A stretch of 8,386 nt of DNA from Deltaproteobacteria bacterium (GCA_016874895.1 VGSX01000143.1:1-8386), one strand, 5' to 3'. Shown: positions 1 to 5,759, numbered from the stretch's first letter. The notes: generated from the letters alone by a model not told the origin. Program-made: numbers and translations.

Positions 1-66
1 CCGCTGCCCCATCTGGTGGAAAAGGCGGTTACCGGGCGACTAAAGGAGTTTATTAAACATGTGTGA
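1..66 (+). CDS. 3' end of an unidentified gene (partial)
   Basis: Frame 1 is open from the window edge to a TGA at 64-66 and encodes 21 residues ending LKEFIKHV. The gene cannot be identified from so short a tail. Its last codons overlap the cooT start by eight bases (the ATG at 59 lies inside the stop region), which suggests one transcript with translational coupling. The cooT Shine-Dalgarno AAGGAG (43-48) lies inside this reading frame. By analogy with coo gene clusters it could be a nickel or CO-dehydrogenase maturation gene, but nothing visible proves this. Confidence 0.6.
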   Translation, partial: PLPHLVEKAVTGRLKEFIKHV

Positions 67-247
67 GGCTGCGGCTTATCTATTGAAAAACGGCCAGGAA
101 GAACTGCTGCTATCGGAAGTGGACATCATCGAACCCGACGGCGACAGCCTGCGTCTGGTCAATATCTTCGGCGAGCAAAAAGTTATCAAAGCTGACATTC
201 ACCGGCTTAACCTGGTGAATCATAAAATCATTCTGAAAGAAAAATAA
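59..247 (+). CDS. cooT: CooT family nickel-binding protein
   Basis: This 62-residue cytoplasmic protein starts MCEAA and continues with a compact beta-rich sequence (SEVDIIEPDGDSLRLVNIFG and the basic tail NHKIILKEK), which matches the CooT family in size and pattern. Family knowledge: CooT proteins are small homodimers in which Cys2 at the N terminus binds nickel, and they assist nickel insertion into CO dehydrogenase. Cys2 is present here. The start is supported by AAGGAG (43-48) ten bases upstream and by overlap with the preceding stop. It is followed by a hairpin with a T-rich tail (317-376), so it probably ends its transcript before the transporter operon. No extra metal motif such as a His-rich tail is visible. 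The family call is fairly sure; whether this copy serves CODH or another nickel enzyme is unknown. Confidence 0.8.
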   Translation: MCEAAAYLLKNGQEELLLSEVDIIEPDGDSLRLVNIFGEQKVIKADIHRLNLVNHKIILKEK

Positions 248-316
248 CTCTTTTAGTAGAACCCATCCTGGGGTAAGAAGCTCCGGGCACGCGATCACCA
301 AATATAAAGAACTTCG

Positions 317-376
317 AGGCCATGAAGGCTTACGACCCTTCCGGAGGAGGGGTGCCTTCATGGCCTTTGATTTTTT
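317..376 (+). terminator. Hairpin with T-rich tail between cooT and cbiM
   Basis: Bases 317-329 (AGGCCATGAAGGC) pair perfectly with 354-366 (GCCTTCATGGCCT), a 13-bp stem. The 24-base loop holds a possible small inner hairpin (CCCT 336-339 with AGGG 348-351). The stem runs into TTGATTTTTT (367-376). This is the form of a factor-independent terminator for the cooT transcript. If the cbiM operon promoter lies upstream instead, the same element would act as an attenuator. The interval 248-437 shows no other clear feature, and I found no convincing -35/-10 pair for cbiM in it. Confidence 0.6.
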
Positions 377-437
377 GGCCATTTCGCAGAAGCGTGCAGC
401 CAGCCTTAATGAATCAAATTATCCAGGAAGGGGAGCC

Positions 438-1043
438 ATGCATATTTCCGAGGGAGTGCTGAGCCCCGCAGTGTTGGCGGGTGGGGCTGCCCTGGCGGTG
501 GCGGGCACCGCCATCGGCCTGAAAAAAATAGATTACGAAGCCATCCCCCGGGTGGCTCTCCTGTCCGCGGCGTTTTTCGTGGCCACGCTTATACATGTGC
601 CGGTGGGGCCAGTGGGCTTGCACCTGGTGCTCAATGGGCTTATGGGGTTGCTGCTGGGCTGGATGGCCGTACCCGCCATTCTCATCGCCCTGTTCTTGCA
701 AGCCCTGCTCTTTCAGTTCGGGGGACTGACGGTGTTGGGAGTGAACACGGTGATTATGGCGGCCCCCGCGGTCATCTGCTTTTATGCCTTTCGCGGTCTT
801 CTACGCCGCCCCGGTACTCCCGCCGCGGTGGGCGCGGTGGCTTGCGGGGCCACCGCTATTTTGTTGAGCGGGCTGCTGGTGGCCGTGGCCTTAATCACCA
901 CCGGGCAGGCTTTCATCGAAGTAGCGGAAATGGCCCTCTTGGCCCATATTCCGGTGATGATCATCGAAGGCGTTATTACGCTGTTTATTTTCCTGTTTCT
1001 CAGGAAAGTCAAACCTGAAATGTTGGAGGGAATTTATGCATGA
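438..1043 (+). CDS. cbiM: CbiM/NikM, substrate-binding membrane subunit of a Ni/Co ECF transporter
   Basis: This integral membrane protein of 201 residues is the metal-binding S component of a nickel/cobalt energy-coupling-factor transporter. The N terminus MHISEGVLSP is the family hallmark. In solved NikM the metal is held by the N-terminal amine, His2 and a later conserved His; here H2 is present, and H53 and H62 (in LIHVP and GLHLVLNGL) are the other candidates. Several hydrophobic helices follow, and AHIPVMIIEGVIT near the C terminus is also typical. I chose the ATG at 438, behind AGGAAGGGGA (425-434): it puts His2 in place, whereas the in-frame ATG at 360 would add 26 non-family residues encoded from inside the 317-366 hairpin. 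The stop overlaps the next gene by eight bases. There is no cbiN; the NikL/NikK-like genes downstream take its place. The sequence alone does not say whether the substrate is nickel or cobalt. Confidence 0.92.
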   Translation: MHISEGVLSPAVLAGGAALAVAGTAIGLKKIDYEAIPRVALLSAAFFVATLIHVPVGPVGLHLVLNGLMGLLLGWMAVPAILIALFLQALLFQFGGLTVLGVNTVIMAAPAVICFYAFRGLLRRPGTPAAVGAVACGATAILLSGLLVAVALITTGQAFIEVAEMALLAHIPVMIIEGVITLFIFLFLRKVKPEMLEGIYA

Positions 1044-1140
1044 GAAATGGTTTTTACGGAAACAATCTTGGCCGCATCTCTGGGTTCAAGGAGTCTTCTT
1101 GATCCTGATTATCTGTGCCTTTGCGACCCCCGCTCTGGCC
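951..1140 (+). repeat. Copy A of diverged direct repeat (cbiM 3' end plus nikL signal peptide)
   Basis: This block covers the last ~30 codons of cbiM and the first 35 codons of the next gene. It matches 1398-1590 at a constant offset of 447 bases with no indel until the last codon or so. By hand count, 59 of 84 bases agree between 957-1040 and 1404-1487, and 82 of 105 agree between 1036-1140 and its partner. Copy A is taken as the original because it sits in an intact cbiM. Confidence 0.85.
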
Positions 1141-1404
1141 CATCGGGTCCTGGTCTTTGCTTACATCGAAGGCGACACCATCCACACGGAAAGCAAGTTT
1201 GTGCCCAGCACCCCGGTGAAGCAGGGGAAGGTCCTGGTTCTGGACGCCAAGAGCGGCAAGGAACTCTTGACCGGCCAAACCGATGACAAAGGGAAATTCT
1301 CCGGCAAAATCCCCCCGGAAGTTGCCGCTCAGAAGATTGATCTGAAGGTCGTCGTAGAAGCGAGCATGGGCCACCGGGGAGAGTTTCTGCTCAAGGCCCG
1401 GTGA
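1036..1404 (+). CDS. nikL: NikL N-terminal half: secreted beta-sandwich (Ni/Co transporter accessory)
   Basis: This 122-residue protein has a signal peptide (1-35, cut after TPALA) and a mature part that starts at His36: HRVLVFAYIEGDTIHTESKF, then GKVLVLDAKSGKELLTGQTDDKGKFSGKIP and ASMGHRGEFLLKA. This is the carboxypeptidase-regulatory-like beta domain of NikL-type proteins, which in other bacteria continues through a linker into a C-terminal membrane helix in the same chain. Here the chain stops just after the domain (LLKAR, stop 1402-1404); the helix is encoded by a separate gene at 1483. The start follows GGAGGG (1025-1030) and overlaps the cbiM stop. An exposed N-terminal His after cleavage could bind metal. 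Without its anchor it should be free in the periplasm or be held by a partner. The gene symbol follows the NikMKLQO scheme and is inferred from context and fold. Confidence 0.75.
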   Translation: MHEKWFLRKQSWPHLWVQGVFLILIICAFATPALAHRVLVFAYIEGDTIHTESKFVPSTPVKQGKVLVLDAKSGKELLTGQTDDKGKFSGKIPPEVAAQKIDLKVVVEASMGHRGEFLLKAR

Positions 1405-1590
1405 TGCTCAGCGAAGGCGTCATGGCGCGATCTATTTTCCGTTTGTTCAAGAAAATCCGCCTGGGAAGGTTGGAAAGAATCTATGCCTAAAAAATTGTTC
1501 TTGGGAAAACAATCTCGGCCGAATCTCTGGGTTCAGGGAGTCTTCTTGATTCTCGTTATCTGTGCTTTCACGACTCCCGTTGCCGCGGCC
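1398..1590 (+). repeat. Copy B of diverged direct repeat
   Basis: This is the second copy of the cbiM/nikL junction. It carries a degenerate cbiM 3' end (PVMLSEGV...ERIYA, stop 1488-1490) and a second signal-peptide sequence (MPKKLFLGKQS...FTTPVAA). It keeps even the ATG-inside-stop overlap (1483-1490). Its left edge falls within the last codons of the N-terminal nikL half, so the CGGTGA that ends that gene is cbiM-derived DNA read in another frame. Confidence 0.85.
1404..1490 (+). pseudogene. 28-codon remnant of a second cbiM C terminus
   Basis: The ATG overlaps the previous stop by one base (TGATG) and the frame runs to TAA at 1488-1490, encoding MLSEGVMARSIFRLFKK and then IRLGRLERIYA. Twelve of 28 residues match the end of CbiM (MIIEGVITLFIFLFLRK then VKPEMLEGIYA). 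The hydrophobic helix has turned basic and amphipathic, which suggests loss of the original membrane role. Its start and stop overlap both neighbours, so even a useless peptide would keep ribosomes moving from one nikL half to the next. Whether it is a stable product cannot be told; a small regulatory or membrane peptide is possible but unsupported. Confidence 0.6.
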
Positions 1591-1821
1591 ACACCTGCGC
1601 CCATAGCTCCGGAGATCAAAGCCGCCACCGTTGACCGGCAAATGCTCGAAGAAGTGGTGAATAAGGCCTTGGAGCGTCAGCTCTCTCCGGTAAAAGAGAT
1701 GCTCACCGAATTGACCATCCACCGGACTTCGCTGACCGACATCCTTGGTGGCATCGGTTATATCCTGGGCATATTCGGCGTGTGGGCTTATTGCCTGAGC
1801 AGGAGGAAGAAAGATTCTTGA
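1483..1821 (+). CDS. NikL C-terminal half: signal peptide, helical linker and membrane anchor
   Basis: This 112-residue protein has a signal peptide (1-36) with 25 of 35 residues identical to that of the N-terminal half. A short Ala/Pro linker (36-44) and a charged amphipathic helix (about 47-80, RQMLEEVVNKALERQLSPVKEML) follow, then LTDILGGIGYILGIFGVWAY (84-103), one membrane segment, and a basic tail SRRKKDS. The helix-plus-GGIGYILG segment is the usual C terminus of one-piece NikL-type proteins, so this gene supplies what its upstream neighbour lacks. The beta domain is absent. The start lies eight bases inside the previous stop with a weaker GGAAAG (1472-1477). The two halves could reunite in the membrane next to CbiM, either directly or through CbiM. 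Confidence 0.72.
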   Translation: MPKKLFLGKQSRPNLWVQGVFLILVICAFTTPVAAATPAPIAPEIKAATVDRQMLEEVVNKALERQLSPVKEMLTELTIHRTSLTDILGGIGYILGIFGVWAYCLSRRKKDS

Positions 1822-2597
1822 GTACCATCGGAGAGCCTTTTTCCGAAGGCGCCTCCCTGGCGCACCGGCTGGACCCCCGAGGCAAAGTGGTGGTGGCCGC
1901 CCTATTTGCGGTGCTCATGGCCGTGGCCCAGACCTATGCCGCCACTCTGGCTGGGCTGGCCGTGGCCCTGATCTGCCTGGCCCTGGCGCGGCTGCCCTTG
2001 AAAAAAGTGGTCGTCCGGTTGCTGTTGGTGAACAGCTTCATTTTCTTTCTTTGGGTCGTCTTGCCCCTCACCTATCCGGGAGAGGCAGTGTGGCGCTTCG
2101 GACCTTTGGCTGCCACCCGGGAGGGCCTGATCTATACCGGGTTGATTACCCTGAAGTCCAACGCCATTATCATCGCCCTCATCGCCCTGGTGGCCACCGT
2201 ACCGGTGGTCACCCTGGGACAGGCGCTGCATAATCTGCGCCTGCCGGACAAGTTGTGTCATTTGCTGCTGTTTACCTATCGCTATCTGTATGTCTTTGAA
2301 CAGGAATACCACCGCCTGGTCCAGGCCATAAAAATCCGGGGGTTTCAACCCCGCACCAACCTGCACACGTACCGCACCTACGCCTACCTGGTGGCCATGC
2401 TGCTGGTGCGGAGCTATGACCGGGCCGACCGCGTTTTCCAGGCCATGCTCTGCCGGGGTTTTCACGGGGTCTTTTACAGCCTGCGGACCTTTTCCTGGCA
2501 GGGCCGCGATGGGGTTTTTGTGGTGGCCTCCATGCTGGTGTTAATGACTCTTGGCTATTTGGAGTGGCGGCTGCCCAGCCTCCTGGTGAGGATATGA
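1818..2597 (+). CDS. cbiQ: CbiQ/NikQ, transmembrane coupling (T) subunit of the ECF transporter
   Basis: This protein of 259 residues has five or so hydrophobic helices and links the S component CbiM to the ATPase CbiO. The family N terminus is visible (SEGASLAHRLDPRGKVV). The two coupling motifs that contact the ATPase are AIKIRGF (170-176) and AMLCRGF (209-215), each with the conserved Arg-Gly. I chose the TTG at 1818: it overlaps the previous stop as TTGA, sits eleven bases behind the perfect AGGAGG at 1801-1806, and gives the usual N terminus. The ATG at 1782 would add twelve unrelated residues and overlap the neighbour by 40 bases. The stop overlaps the cbiO start as ATGA. Length is normal for the family. 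Confidence 0.9.
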   Translation: MSTIGEPFSEGASLAHRLDPRGKVVVAALFAVLMAVAQTYAATLAGLAVALICLALARLPLKKVVVRLLLVNSFIFFLWVVLPLTYPGEAVWRFGPLAATREGLIYTGLITLKSNAIIIALIALVATVPVVTLGQALHNLRLPDKLCHLLLFTYRYLYVFEQEYHRLVQAIKIRGFQPRTNLHTYRTYAYLVAMLLVRSYDRADRVFQAMLCRGFHGVFYSLRTFSWQGRDGVFVVASMLVLMTLGYLEWRLPSLLVRI

Positions 2598-3256
2598 TGA
2601 GTGAACCGCTGATTGAATTGCAAAATATCACGTTTGCCTACCCCGGAGCTCCCTGCCCGGTTTTCCAGGACTTTAACTTTCAGCTCCTGCCGGGCAAGCA
2701 CATCGGCCTCGTCGGTCCCAACGGCTGCGGCAAGACCACCCTCCTGCACCTGATCATGGGGTTGTTGCGTCCCCAGGCGGGCAAAATTGTCATCTTCGGA
2801 CAAGAAGTCAGTAAAGAGAAGGATTTTGTCGCAGTCCGGCAAAAGGTGGGCCTGTTGTTTCAAAACGCCGACGATCAACTCTTCTGTCCCACCGTCCTGG
2901 AAGACGTGGCCTTCGGTCCCTTGAACCAGGGGAAGCCACCGGCGGAAGCGATCCGGATCGCCCGGGAGACCATGGAGCGGCTGGGTCTGCACGGCTTCGA
3001 AGAACGGGTGACCTACAAGCTTTCCGGGGGCGAAAAAAAGCTGGTCTCCCTGGCCACCGTCCTGGCCATGCAGCCCCAGTTGCTCCTGCTGGATGAACCT
3101 ACCTCCGGCCTGGATGAGCAGACCAAGCACCGCCTCATGCATATCCTGCAAGACCTGGACATTGCTTACATGATCGTTTCCCATGAGCGGGATTTCTTGA
3201 ATCACACGGTGAAGGAATGCTGCCATGTGCATGCAACCTGCTGTACATCCGCCTAA
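2594..3256 (+). CDS. cbiO: CbiO/NikO, ATPase of the Ni/Co ECF transporter (C-terminal end probably frameshifted)
   Basis: The ABC ATPase motifs are complete: Walker A GPNGCGKTT (41-49), Q-loop LLFQNADDQLF (87-97) with the ECF-type DDQLF, signature LSGGE (143-147), Walker B LLLLDEP (163-169), D-loop SGLD and switch His197 (IVSHERDF). The start ATG at 2594 overlaps the cbiQ stop (ATGA). The protein ends at 220 residues with an odd tail, KECCHVHATCCTSA, where relatives have a strand and turn of the kind LxDGxL. Shifting frame by one base after His213 gives NLLYIRLKPQAEPAQI and a stop at 3283-3285 (230 residues), which reads like a normal end. A one-base deletion or a base-call error near 3230-3236 is therefore likely. 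The catalytic core is unaffected. Confidence 0.9.
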   Translation: MMSEPLIELQNITFAYPGAPCPVFQDFNFQLLPGKHIGLVGPNGCGKTTLLHLIMGLLRPQAGKIVIFGQEVSKEKDFVAVRQKVGLLFQNADDQLFCPTVLEDVAFGPLNQGKPPAEAIRIARETMERLGLHGFEERVTYKLSGGEKKLVSLATVLAMQPQLLLLDEPTSGLDEQTKHRLMHILQDLDIAYMIVSHERDFLNHTVKECCHVHATCCTSA

Positions 3257-3303
3257 AACCGCAGGCCGAGCCTGCCCAAATCTAAAGTGAATGGAGGAGA
3301 TTT

Positions 3304-4086
3304 ATGAAACGTTCTTTTACCCTAATCATAGGCCTGTTACTCGTCTTCGGTTTAGTCAACGTCAGCCAGGCCCATTTCGGCATGATCCTGCCGGAAAAAT
3401 CCATGGTGATGCAGGGCGACAAACCTGAACTGGAAGTGACCCTGGCCTTCCTGCATCCCTTTGAACAGAAAGGCATGGACCTGGTCAAACCCAAGAGATT
3501 TGGGGTGCAGTCCGGTAAAACCAACACCGATCTTCTAAACACCCTCCAGGAAACCCAAGTCCTGGGAAAACAGGGCTGGAAAGGCGTCTACGCGGTGAAA
3601 AAGCCGGGTATTTACGCCTTCTATTTTGAACCGCAACCCTACTTCGAACCGGCGGAAGATAAATTTATCATCCATATTACCAAGACCTATGTGGCCGCCC
3701 TGGGCGGCGAAGAGGATTGGGACCAGGAAGTGGGCCTCAAGGCCGAGATCATTCCCTTGACCCGGCCCTTCGGCCTTTACGCCGGCAACGTCTTCCGGGG
3801 CGTGGCGAAATTCAAGGGCAAGCCTGCGGGCGGGGCCGACGTGGAAGTGGAATACTGGAACCCCGGCAATAAGGTGACCGCGCCCAATGAATATTTCATC
3901 ATGCAAAAGCTGAAAACCGATGAAAACGGCGTTTTTACTTTTGCCGCGCCCAAGGCCGGGTGGTGGGGCTTCTCCGTCATCAACGAGGAAAAGGATTCTA
4001 TCCGGGGGCCGGACGGCAAGAAAAAGAAAGCCGAATACGGGGCGGTGCTCTGGGTGCAGTTCACCGATATGCAGGTGAGTAAATAA
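3304..4086 (+). CDS. Periplasmic DUF4198 (COG5266) protein, NikK-like transporter component
   Basis: This 260-residue secreted protein has a signal peptide 1-23 (SQA cut) and a mature N terminus at His24 (HFGMILPE). The family features are visible: an N-terminal Ig-like half with the LAFLHPFEQKGM motif (His51), and a C-terminal half with a second beta domain including KTDENGVFTFAAPKAGWWGF and VLWVQFTDM. This family was once mislabelled NikM in domain databases; it is found with nickel/cobalt transport genes and is described as the periplasmic component of cobalt transport. The role is probably to bind or hand over Ni/Co to CbiM. His24, exposed after cleavage, and His51 are ligand candidates (inference). 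GGAGGAG (3293-3299) precedes the ATG. It is co-transcribed with cbiO 47 bases upstream. Confidence 0.85.
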   Translation: MKRSFTLIIGLLLVFGLVNVSQAHFGMILPEKSMVMQGDKPELEVTLAFLHPFEQKGMDLVKPKRFGVQSGKTNTDLLNTLQETQVLGKQGWKGVYAVKKPGIYAFYFEPQPYFEPAEDKFIIHITKTYVAALGGEEDWDQEVGLKAEIIPLTRPFGLYAGNVFRGVAKFKGKPAGGADVEVEYWNPGNKVTAPNEYFIMQKLKTDENGVFTFAAPKAGWWGFSVINEEKDSIRGPDGKKKKAEYGAVLWVQFTDMQVSK

Positions 4087-4149
4087 GGACAGGTGGCTGC
4101 CGCCGTCCATCCAAAATCTTGACACCAGCAAGAATTTGGGGGAGAATTT

Positions 4150-5121
4150 ATGAAGAACTTCAGGGTGCACAAAACGATTTGGCTTTTCCTGGCCCTGGTT
4201 TTGGCGTTCAGTTGGACTCTGGCCGGGTCAGTGGCTTTGGCCCAGACGCCCTTTGAATTGCCGGGTCCCCCGGAAAAGAAGGAAGAATGTCCCTCCACCT
4301 TCGGCCCCATCATCACCGACACCGCCATTCCCATCGAGAAGGGCAAGTTTGCCGTCCAGCCTACCTTCGGCCTGGGTTTTGTTACCAACAATTTCAGCCC
4401 CAACTGGCGCCGGGTCTCGGCCGGCGGCAATTTCCAGACTTTTGGCATGGATTGGAAATTCACTTACGGCTTGTTGAACAACCTGGAGGTCTTCACGGTT
4501 ATTCCCTTCATCCAAAACTGGGCCAGTGGAGTGAATCCACCGGGGCCGGGGGGGGCGCGCAACGCCAGCTTCGCCAGCCTGAACGACATCAATCTGACTT
4601 TTAAATACCGCCTGGTGGAAGAGACCGAGGTAAGACCCACGGTGACCGCCCTGTTTGCCACGGATTTTCCCTCGGGTCACTTTCGGCGCCTTAACCCCCG
4701 GCTCCTGGGCACCGACGTCGTCGGAGGGGGTGCCTACGCCTTCACCACCGGCTTTAACCTGTCCAAATGGGTCAAGCCCTTCATTTTTTACGGCAATTTC
4801 TGGTATTCCATGCAGACCGCGTTCACCAACGATGACGGCAGGAATTATCCCCGGGACTTCGTGACTGTGAATCTGGCGGCGGAATATCCCATGGCCGGGA
4901 AGTGGGTGGCCCTGCTGGAACTTACCAGCTTCTGGGACGGCGGACGTTTGTTCGGCCATAAGTCCAACGTCCCTCCCGCGGCCTTGCTTTCCGTGATGCC
5001 GGGGATTGAATACATGTACTCGGAAAAGTTATCCTTTGCCCTGGGGGTCAACTGCGATCTGGCTGGCAAGAACAACACCGCCGCGGTTACTCCCTTGTTA
5101 TCCATGGTGTATGCTTTTTAA
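4150..5121 (+). CDS. Outer-membrane beta-barrel protein, 'transporter' family (PF13557-like)
   Basis: This protein of 323 residues has a signal peptide (1-31, SVALA cut before QTPFELPG), a short Pro/Glu/Lys linker with one Cys (ECPSTFGPI), then alternating polar/aromatic strands with tight turns. It ends on a terminal aromatic residue (VYAF), the usual mark for outer-membrane insertion. Stretches such as GPIITDTAIPIEKGKFAVQP, FTYGLLNNLEVFTVIPF, and DINLTFKYRLVE resemble the Phenol_MetA_deg/putative transporter barrels. Purified function is rarely known for this family. Sitting in a Ni/Co uptake operon, 63 bases behind the periplasmic DUF4198 gene, it could be a metal-complex channel. It has no TonB box or plug domain that I can see, so uptake would be passive. 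GGGGGAG (4138-4144) precedes the ATG. Confidence 0.75.
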   Translation: MKNFRVHKTIWLFLALVLAFSWTLAGSVALAQTPFELPGPPEKKEECPSTFGPIITDTAIPIEKGKFAVQPTFGLGFVTNNFSPNWRRVSAGGNFQTFGMDWKFTYGLLNNLEVFTVIPFIQNWASGVNPPGPGGARNASFASLNDINLTFKYRLVEETEVRPTVTALFATDFPSGHFRRLNPRLLGTDVVGGGAYAFTTGFNLSKWVKPFIFYGNFWYSMQTAFTNDDGRNYPRDFVTVNLAAEYPMAGKWVALLELTSFWDGGRLFGHKSNVPPAALLSVMPGIEYMYSEKLSFALGVNCDLAGKNNTAAVTPLLSMVYAF

Positions 5122-5145
5122 GAATGCCGAAAGGAGGACCATCGG

Positions 5146-5607
5146 ATGAAACGGTGGCAGGTAGTTGGAATCAGTATTTTGGGGCTGATGGTGTGGTGTT
5201 GGGCGGCGGCCGGCCCGGTTTGGGGCCAGGGCCGCGGCCAGGGCTTCCGGCCCTGTCCCTATGCGCCCTATATGTGCCCGGTGAAGAGCACCTGCAAGCC
5301 CTTTGACGAGAGCGGCAAGGTGGTGCAAGTGCTTACTGAAACACTGGAAGAAGGCATGCATCCCGGCATGGCGTTGGTGGTGGACACCAAGACCCAGGGC
5401 CAGGCGCACGTCAGCCTGGGCCCGGTCTGGTACCTGGAGCGCCAGGAGTTTGAAATCAAGCCCGGAGATGAAGTGCGGGTCAAGGGGATGTGTGAGAAGG
5501 ACGGTAAGCTGCGGGTGATCGCCTTTGAACTCACCAAAGGAGATTATGTGCTCCATTTGCGGGATTCCCAGGGCCGCCCCAATTGGGAGGCCTGGCGCAA
5601 AAAGTAG
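5146..5607 (+). CDS. Secreted small OB-fold-like protein with three N-terminal cysteines
   Basis: This protein of 153 residues has a signal peptide to about residue 27 (VWG before QGRGQGFRP). The mature N terminus carries Cys37, Cys44 and Cys50 in CPYAPYMC and PVKSTC, a possible metal or disulfide site. A beta-barrel-like domain follows (58-140: SGKVVQVLTE, LGPVWYLERQEFEIKPGDEVRVKG, LRVIAFELTKGDYVLHLRD) and ends GRPNWEAWRKK. The WYL...KPGDEV...GK...AFEL order and the LRDxxGxPxW ending suggest a small periplasmic OB-fold family, often left unnamed or called nucleic-acid-binding-like; I do not know a function. AAAGGAGG (5129-5136) supports the start. As last gene before a terminator it belongs to the transporter operon, so a role in periplasmic metal handling is plausible but inferred. 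Confidence 0.65.
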   Translation: MKRWQVVGISILGLMVWCWAAAGPVWGQGRGQGFRPCPYAPYMCPVKSTCKPFDESGKVVQVLTETLEEGMHPGMALVVDTKTQGQAHVSLGPVWYLERQEFEIKPGDEVRVKGMCEKDGKLRVIAFELTKGDYVLHLRDSQGRPNWEAWRKK

Positions 5608-5637
5608 CACCTTGGCTGCGCCTGTTAAACTAAAGTG

Positions 5638-5697
5638 AGCCGCGATCGTTTTCACCAGGGATTCACCCAAGAACGGACGTTCGCGGCTTTTCTTTTA
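5638..5697 (+). terminator. Terminator closing the transporter operon
   Basis: AGCCGCGA (5638-5645) pairs with TCGCGGCT (5681-5688). After one mismatch the stem continues (5647-5649 with 5677-5679). A long loop of about 27 bases separates the arms, and TTTTCTTTT follows (5689-5697). It lies 30 bases behind the last operon stop, so it fits the end of the transcript. Confidence 0.75.
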
Positions 5698-5729
5698 AGT
5701 CCTCTTTTCGACAGAACCCTGGGCCGAGC

Positions 5730-5759
5730 TTGACATGATAATCAGCAAATGATTAGAAT
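5730..5759 (+). promoter_or_regulatory. Sigma-70-type promoter for the His-rich gene
   Basis: A consensus -35 TTGACA (5730-5735) and a 5/6 match -10 TAGAAT (5754-5759) stand 18 bases apart. This is the best promoter in the window and lies just after the operon terminator, so the His-rich gene has its own transcript. The predicted start is near 5766, giving a leader of about 28 bases. Confidence 0.7.

Noticed and set aside
360..437. In-frame 26-residue N-terminal extension of CbiM
   Set aside because: It starts inside the 317-366 hairpin, has no SD, and would bury the conserved MHISEG N terminus whose His2 binds metal.
248..437. NikR operator or NiCo riboswitch in the cbiM leader
   Set aside because: I looked for the half-sites and helix core and found only the single terminator-like hairpin.
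1782..1817. ATG start for CbiQ twelve codons upstream
   Set aside because: It lies 40 bases inside the previous gene and lacks an SD, while the TTG at 1818 has AGGAGG and a TTGA stop overlap.
3215..3256. CCHVHATCC tail of CbiO as a dedicated metal-binding tail
   Set aside because: A one-base frameshift explains the tail better, since the other frame continues with a normal ATPase end. Kept only as an alternative.
4119..4150. TTGACA at 4119-4124 as an internal promoter for the barrel gene
   Set aside because: The -10 position would fall on the start codon, giving a leaderless message with a poor -10.
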